Part shown: positions 6,408 to 9,056 of the stretch, piece by piece | Numbering within the stretch: position 1 is the stretch's first letter | Layout of the letters: each line of letters opens with the position of its first letter | Assembly: GCA_021159125.1 (NCBI GenBank) | Contig: JAGGSL010000076.1 | Coordinates: 1 to 9,056, forward strand | Length of the DNA: 9,056 nucleotides | Direction: 5' to 3' | Source: Thermoplasmata archaeon | GTDB taxonomy: Archaea > Thermoplasmatota > E2 > UBA202 > DSCA01 | Program-made: the position numbers and the translations under genes | Notes under the pieces: model-generated | The model's database searches: none | What the model saw: the letters and a program-made list of their open reading frames with translations, nothing else | Told to the model about the DNA's origin: nothing

Positions 6408-7214
6408 TTCCGAGGTCATAACCTTTAACTCTTTCCCCTCTCTAAAAATATTCACTTTTTTTCCATCCCCTATAATTTCCACTCCGTCTCTCTTATCAAT
6501 TATTATTTTTTTCACATACATGTCCGGAATCTTGCTGAAGGCAAAAAAGTTGAGAAATAGCGCACCATTTGTTTCAACAACAACACTTTTTTCCCCCACG
6601 GTTATCTCAATTTCTGTTTCATCCTGCACTTCCACCTCTACCATATTGCTCATTATGGGCCTATAAGCAGATTCAATTTTTGGCACAATATGCAAGTGAG
6701 TTTTGCTGTATCCTGCATTCCATTCTATGGTATCAATGCGGGAAAGGGCATCATTGAAACGCCTGATGAGCTTTTTGAAATAAACCATTTTCTTTATAAA
6801 CTCCCTGAGTTCCATTCTTTCCTTCACGTCTTCTATTCCCTCTGTCACATATTGAATCTTGCCTATTCCCCTCTCCATTTTTCCGATGAGCACTCTGACC
6901 TCATTCATCATTTCTTTCAATAACGCTCCGCCAATCTTTTCTTTCGAGAAATAAGAATAGTATATCTCCCTGATTTCAGATACCGACTCGCGGACTTTCT
7001 TATAGTGGGGGAAAATTGTGGCATTGTCCTTTATTTTTTTCTCCCCTGCCATCTCCTCAAAGTGCTCGATTTTGCTTATGCTTTCTATTATGTCATCAAG
7101 ATTTATGCCTATACCTGACTGCAAAAACTCATCGGAAGTTTCCAAAATATCGCAGAAAATAGAAAAAAGATTTTCCTCCCATTCCACCAGATATTTTTTA
7201 TCATCTTCTTCCAT
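6402..7214 (-). CDS. Unrecognised 270-residue helical protein linked to pyrG
   Basis: I do not recognise this family. The protein is highly charged and cytosolic-looking, with no signal peptide or membrane span. Residues 1-165 read as amphipathic helices rich in Glu, Lys, Ile and Met (for example KKVRESVSEIREIYYSYFS and ELREFIKKMVYFKKLIRRF), suggesting a helical bundle or coiled coil. Residues about 190-270 alternate in a beta pattern: VEVEVQDETEIEITV, KSVVVETNGALFL, MYVKKIIIDKRDGVEII and KVNIFREGKELKVMT. A TKTH-like segment KTHLHIVP lies at 171-178 between the halves. No catalytic motif is evident. The ATG comes 5 nt after the pyrG stop, so the two are very probably co-transcribed. Whether it acts with CTP synthase is unknown; a lineage-specific protein merely sharing the promoter is equally likely. 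Codon use resembles the neighbours. Confidence 0.82.
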   Translation of the reverse strand: MEEDDKKYLVEWEENLFSIFCDILETSDEFLQSGIGINLDDIIESISKIEHFEEMAGEKKIKDNATIFPHYKKVRESVSEIREIYYSYFSKEKIGGALLKEMMNEVRVLIGKMERGIGKIQYVTEGIEDVKERMELREFIKKMVYFKKLIRRFNDALSRIDTIEWNAGYSKTHLHIVPKIESAYRPIMSNMVEVEVQDETEIEITVGEKSVVVETNGALFLNFFAFSKIPDMYVKKIIIDKRDGVEIIGDGKKVNIFREGKELKVMTSEL

Positions 7215-7219
7215 CTTAA

Positions 7220-8827
7220 TCAGCTTACTTCCCTCATTTTTTCAAGAGACGCTTCCACAAACCCGTAGAAGAGGGGGGCGGGGCGGAGGGGGCGTGATTT
7301 GAATTCGGGATGAAATTGAGAGGCAATAAAAAATTTATGGCCAGGCAATTCTGCAATCTCCATTCTTATTTTGTCAGCAGATCTGCCTGAAAATACAAGC
7401 CCTTTCTTTTCTATTTCGTCAATATATTCCGGATTTACCTCATATCTGTGGCGGTGCCTTTCAGATATTTCTGTCTTTCCATATAGTTTATGTGCGAGTG
7501 TGCCTTCCTTTATCTTTATTTTATATGCACCGAGCCGCATGGTGCCGCCCATCTCCTCCACGCCCTCTTGCTCTGGCAGTATGGTTATGACGGGATGCTC
7601 TGTTTCGGGGTCTATCTCCGTGCTGTTGCAGTCCAGGTTGAGAACATTTTTTCCGTACTCGACGACGGCAAGCTGAAATCCGAAGCATATTCCTAAAAAG
7701 GGTATATTGTGCTCTCTTGCATACTCTATTGCATTTATTTTTCCATCAGCCCCCCTCATCCCGAAGCCGCCCGGAACAAGTATTCCGTGAAGCCCGTTGA
7801 GAAGACTGAGGTCTCCGTGCTCAAGGTCTTCCGCTTCAATCCATTTTATGTTGACCTTCGCCCCGAGATATGCTCCTGCGTGATGGAATGCTTCCACTAT
7901 GCTTATGTAGGAATCGCTGAGGTCAGTATATTTCCCGACTATGCCTATGTCAACCCTCTCTCCTGCATTCTTTATTTTGTTGACAAACTCCGCCCACTTC
8001 TCAAGCCCATCTCTTCTTTTTGACCCGAATCTTTTCATCAAAAAGTCGGTGAGCCCCTGTTTGTCAAGGAGCAGAGGGACTTCATATATGCTTTCCACAT
8101 CTGGCACAGATATGACTCCTTCAACAGGCACGTTGCAGAAAAGGGCTATTTTCTCTCTTGTGCTTTTGGCAAGTGGCTCTTTTGCGCGTCCTATTATTAT
8201 GTCCGGGTCTATTCCTATGGCCCTCAGTTCCTTAACAGAGTGCTGGGTTGGCTTTGTTTTTTGCTCGCCAACAACGCCTATAACCGGAATCAGGGTTGTA
8301 TGAAGAAATACAACATTCTCATGCCCGACCTCCCGATGCAGCTGACGGACTGCCTCAAGGAATGGCATTGATTCTATGTCTCCGACTGTACCGCCTATTT
8401 CTACAAGGCATATGTCTGCATTGCTTTTCTTTGCAACTCTTTTTATCCATTCGCGTATCTCATCTGTTATATGAGGGACTATCTGTACCGTCTTGCCCAG
8501 GTAATCCCCTCTTCTCTCCTTCTCTATTACATTTTTGTAAACCTTCCCTGTTGTTATATTGTTGTCACTCGAAAGATTGACGTCGAGGAAGCGCTCATAA
8601 TTTCCCAGATCAAGGTCCACTTCTCCTCCGTCTTCAAGCACAAAAACCTCTCCATGCTGGAAAGGGTTCATGGTTCCTGCATCGCAGTTAAGGTACGGGT
8701 CTATTTTTATTGCCGTCACCTTATATCCCTGCATTTTAAGGAGAAGTCCAACTGAAGATGTGGTGATTCCCTTTCCCAGGCCAGACAAAACGCCGCCTGT
8801 AACAATAATGTATTTCCCCTCTGGCAT
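7220..8827 (-). CDS. pyrG: CTP synthase (glutamine-hydrolysing)
   Basis: A full-length enzyme of 535 residues that makes CTP from UTP, ATP and glutamine, the last step of de novo pyrimidine nucleotide synthesis, in the cytosol. The N-terminal synthetase domain (about 1-265) has the P-loop GGVLSGLGKG (11-20), NPFQHGEVFVLEDGGEVDLDLG with metal ligand Asp73, VEIGGTVGDIES with Glu143, KTKPTQHSVKEL (190-201) and ALFCNVP (228-234). The glutamine amidotransferase domain (about 292-530) has the oxyanion loop PGGFGMRG (352-359), nucleophile Cys381 in GICFGFQ, and His506 and Glu508 in QFHPEFKSRP. The family usually has GICLGMQ, so Phe382 and Phe384 are mild variants. All catalytic residues are intact. 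The ATG has no Shine-Dalgarno site upstream; a possible TATA box and a stem-loop lie in the 136 bp before it. Confidence 0.97.
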   Translation of the reverse strand: MPEGKYIIVTGGVLSGLGKGITTSSVGLLLKMQGYKVTAIKIDPYLNCDAGTMNPFQHGEVFVLEDGGEVDLDLGNYERFLDVNLSSDNNITTGKVYKNVIEKERRGDYLGKTVQIVPHITDEIREWIKRVAKKSNADICLVEIGGTVGDIESMPFLEAVRQLHREVGHENVVFLHTTLIPVIGVVGEQKTKPTQHSVKELRAIGIDPDIIIGRAKEPLAKSTREKIALFCNVPVEGVISVPDVESIYEVPLLLDKQGLTDFLMKRFGSKRRDGLEKWAEFVNKIKNAGERVDIGIVGKYTDLSDSYISIVEAFHHAGAYLGAKVNIKWIEAEDLEHGDLSLLNGLHGILVPGGFGMRGADGKINAIEYAREHNIPFLGICFGFQLAVVEYGKNVLNLDCNSTEIDPETEHPVITILPEQEGVEEMGGTMRLGAYKIKIKEGTLAHKLYGKTEISERHRHRYEVNPEYIDEIEKKGLVFSGRSADKIRMEIAELPGHKFFIASQFHPEFKSRPLRPAPLFYGFVEASLEKMREVS

Positions 8828-8847
8828 AATTTATTATGTGATTTTGA

Positions 8848-8854
8848 TTAATAG
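8848..8854 (-). promoter_or_regulatory. Possible TATA box for leaderless pyrG
   Basis: On the - strand CTATTAA lies 21-27 nt before the pyrG ATG, about right for box A of a leaderless transcript, and there is no ribosome binding site. The match to consensus is weak, and a second candidate further upstream (8952-8959) competes with it. Confidence 0.25.
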
Positions 8855-8875
8855 AATTATCGGTGGAACGAAAGC

Positions 8876-8931
8876 AGGAATGGGGGGAGGTCAAAATGAA
8901 GAAAAAAATCTCTTCATTTAACCCCATTCCT
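8876..8931. repeat. Two-part inverted repeat (stem-loop) upstream of pyrG
   Basis: Two nested perfect inverted repeats. The outer arms AGGAATGGGG (8876-8885) and CCCCATTCCT (8922-8931) form 10 bp. The inner arms AAATGAAGA (8894-8902) and TCTTCATTT (8911-8919) form 9 bp with an 8-nt loop. They are separated by an unequal internal loop of 8 nt (GGAGGTCA) on one side and 2 nt on the other. It lies between the histidine kinase stop and the pyrG start. It could be an RNA leader structure of pyrG, a terminator-like element for the kinase gene, or an operator; the sequence alone does not decide. Apart from this element, the 136-bp spacer holds only the A/T-rich promoter and terminator candidates listed separately. 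Confidence 0.65.
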
Positions 8932-8942
8932 AAATAAAAATA
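8932..8942 (-). terminator. Possible T-tract terminator of the histidine kinase gene
   Basis: On the - strand TATTTTTATTT begins 21 nt after the histidine kinase stop. Archaeal termination often relies on such T-rich tracts without a hairpin. A T7 run within the loop of the stem-loop (8902-8908) could act as a second stop. This is inferred from composition only. Confidence 0.35.
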
Positions 8943-8951
8943 CGAAACAGG

Positions 8952-8959
8952 TTATAAAA
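8952..8959 (-). promoter_or_regulatory. Possible TATA box upstream of the pyrG leader stem-loop
   Basis: On the - strand TTTTATAA is a fair archaeal box A match. Counting about 26 nt downstream puts a start near 8930, almost exactly the first base of the stem-loop. If used, pyrG would have a leader of about 100 nt beginning with that hairpin. No experimental support is available. Confidence 0.3.
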
Positions 8960-8963
8960 TTTT

Positions 8964-9056
8964 TTATTTACTTTTCAACTTTATCACGAAAACCGCTCCT
9001 TTTGGCTCATTGTCCTCGACATGTATGCTTCCTCCGTAGCGCTCTACCGTCTTTTT
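8964..9056 (-). CDS. Sensor histidine kinase, C-terminal end only
   Basis: Thirty codons and a stop run in from the right edge on the - strand. The segment KKTVERYGGSIHVEDN followed by EPKGAVFVIKLKSK matches the last part of the HATPase_c (GHKL) ATP-binding domain of two-component sensor kinases, where the family pattern is IVxxYGGxIxVES...GxGxxFxxxLP. The N, G1 and G2 boxes, the phosphoacceptor histidine and any sensor domain lie outside the window. Its stop is 137 nt before the pyrG ATG, in the same direction, but the A/T-rich spacer with a T-tract argues for separate transcription. The signal sensed and the partner regulator cannot be told from here. Confidence 0.85.
   Translation of the reverse strand, partial: KKTVERYGGSIHVEDNEPKGAVFVIKLKSK

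Noticed and set aside
7273..7292. A G-rich run (G6, G4, G2, G5) that could suggest a G-quadruplex
   Set aside because: On the coding strand it is simply the codons for the conserved SRPLRPAPLF tail of CTP synthase. The runs are irregular and do not give four G-triplets with proper loops.
7018..7302. A 94-codon open frame on the + strand spanning the pyrG and unknown-gene junction
   Set aside because: It is antisense to two real genes. Its glycine/arginine-rich end comes from the C-rich codons of the PyrG tail.
1..9056. Mobile elements, CRISPR arrays, toxin-antitoxin pairs, tRNA or rRNA genes
   Set aside because: I looked for direct repeats, transposase-like frames, repeat-spacer patterns and tRNA-like sequence and saw none. 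The genes are compact housekeeping genes with uniform codon use.

Overview
The window looks like an ordinary chromosomal segment from an archaeon. The evidence is the archaeal-type valyl-tRNA synthetase, the PUA-domain protein of the MCT-1/Tma20 type, heavy use of ATA, AGA and AGG codons, TATA-like boxes, and GAGGTGA ribosome binding sites. Moderate AT-richness, the divergent ValRS and a short secreted beta-rich protein lead me to suggest a Thermoplasmatota-like lineage. That placement is inference and was not tested by any search.

Layout. From the left edge to about 2.68 kb, four tightly packed + strand genes form an iron-sulfur and redox block: the 3' part of quinolinate synthase (nadA), a cysteine desulfurase (IscS/NifS family), an IscU/NifU-type scaffold, and an OsmC-like protein. 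IscS and IscU supply the cluster that NadA needs, so their linkage makes biochemical sense. After a 15-24 nt gap with a possible TATA box comes a small secreted protein, then a PUA RNA-binding protein, valS, and a 32-codon single-membrane-span ORF immediately after valS. The rightmost + strand gene meets a - strand pair tail to tail, with a 6-bp overlap. That pair is pyrG (CTP synthase) followed after 5 bp by an unrecognised 270-residue helical protein. Beyond a 136-bp intergenic region, the right edge holds the last 30 codons of a sensor histidine kinase, also on the - strand.

I found no mobile element, CRISPR array, tRNA or rRNA gene, and no clearly new defence or metabolic system. The points most worth a second look are a ValRS whose KMSKS loop reads K-P-M-H-T-S, a two-part perfect inverted repeat upstream of pyrG that coincides with a possible transcription start and contains a tiny ORF with a strong ribosome binding site, the unrecognised pyrG-linked protein, and the short membrane ORF behind valS.
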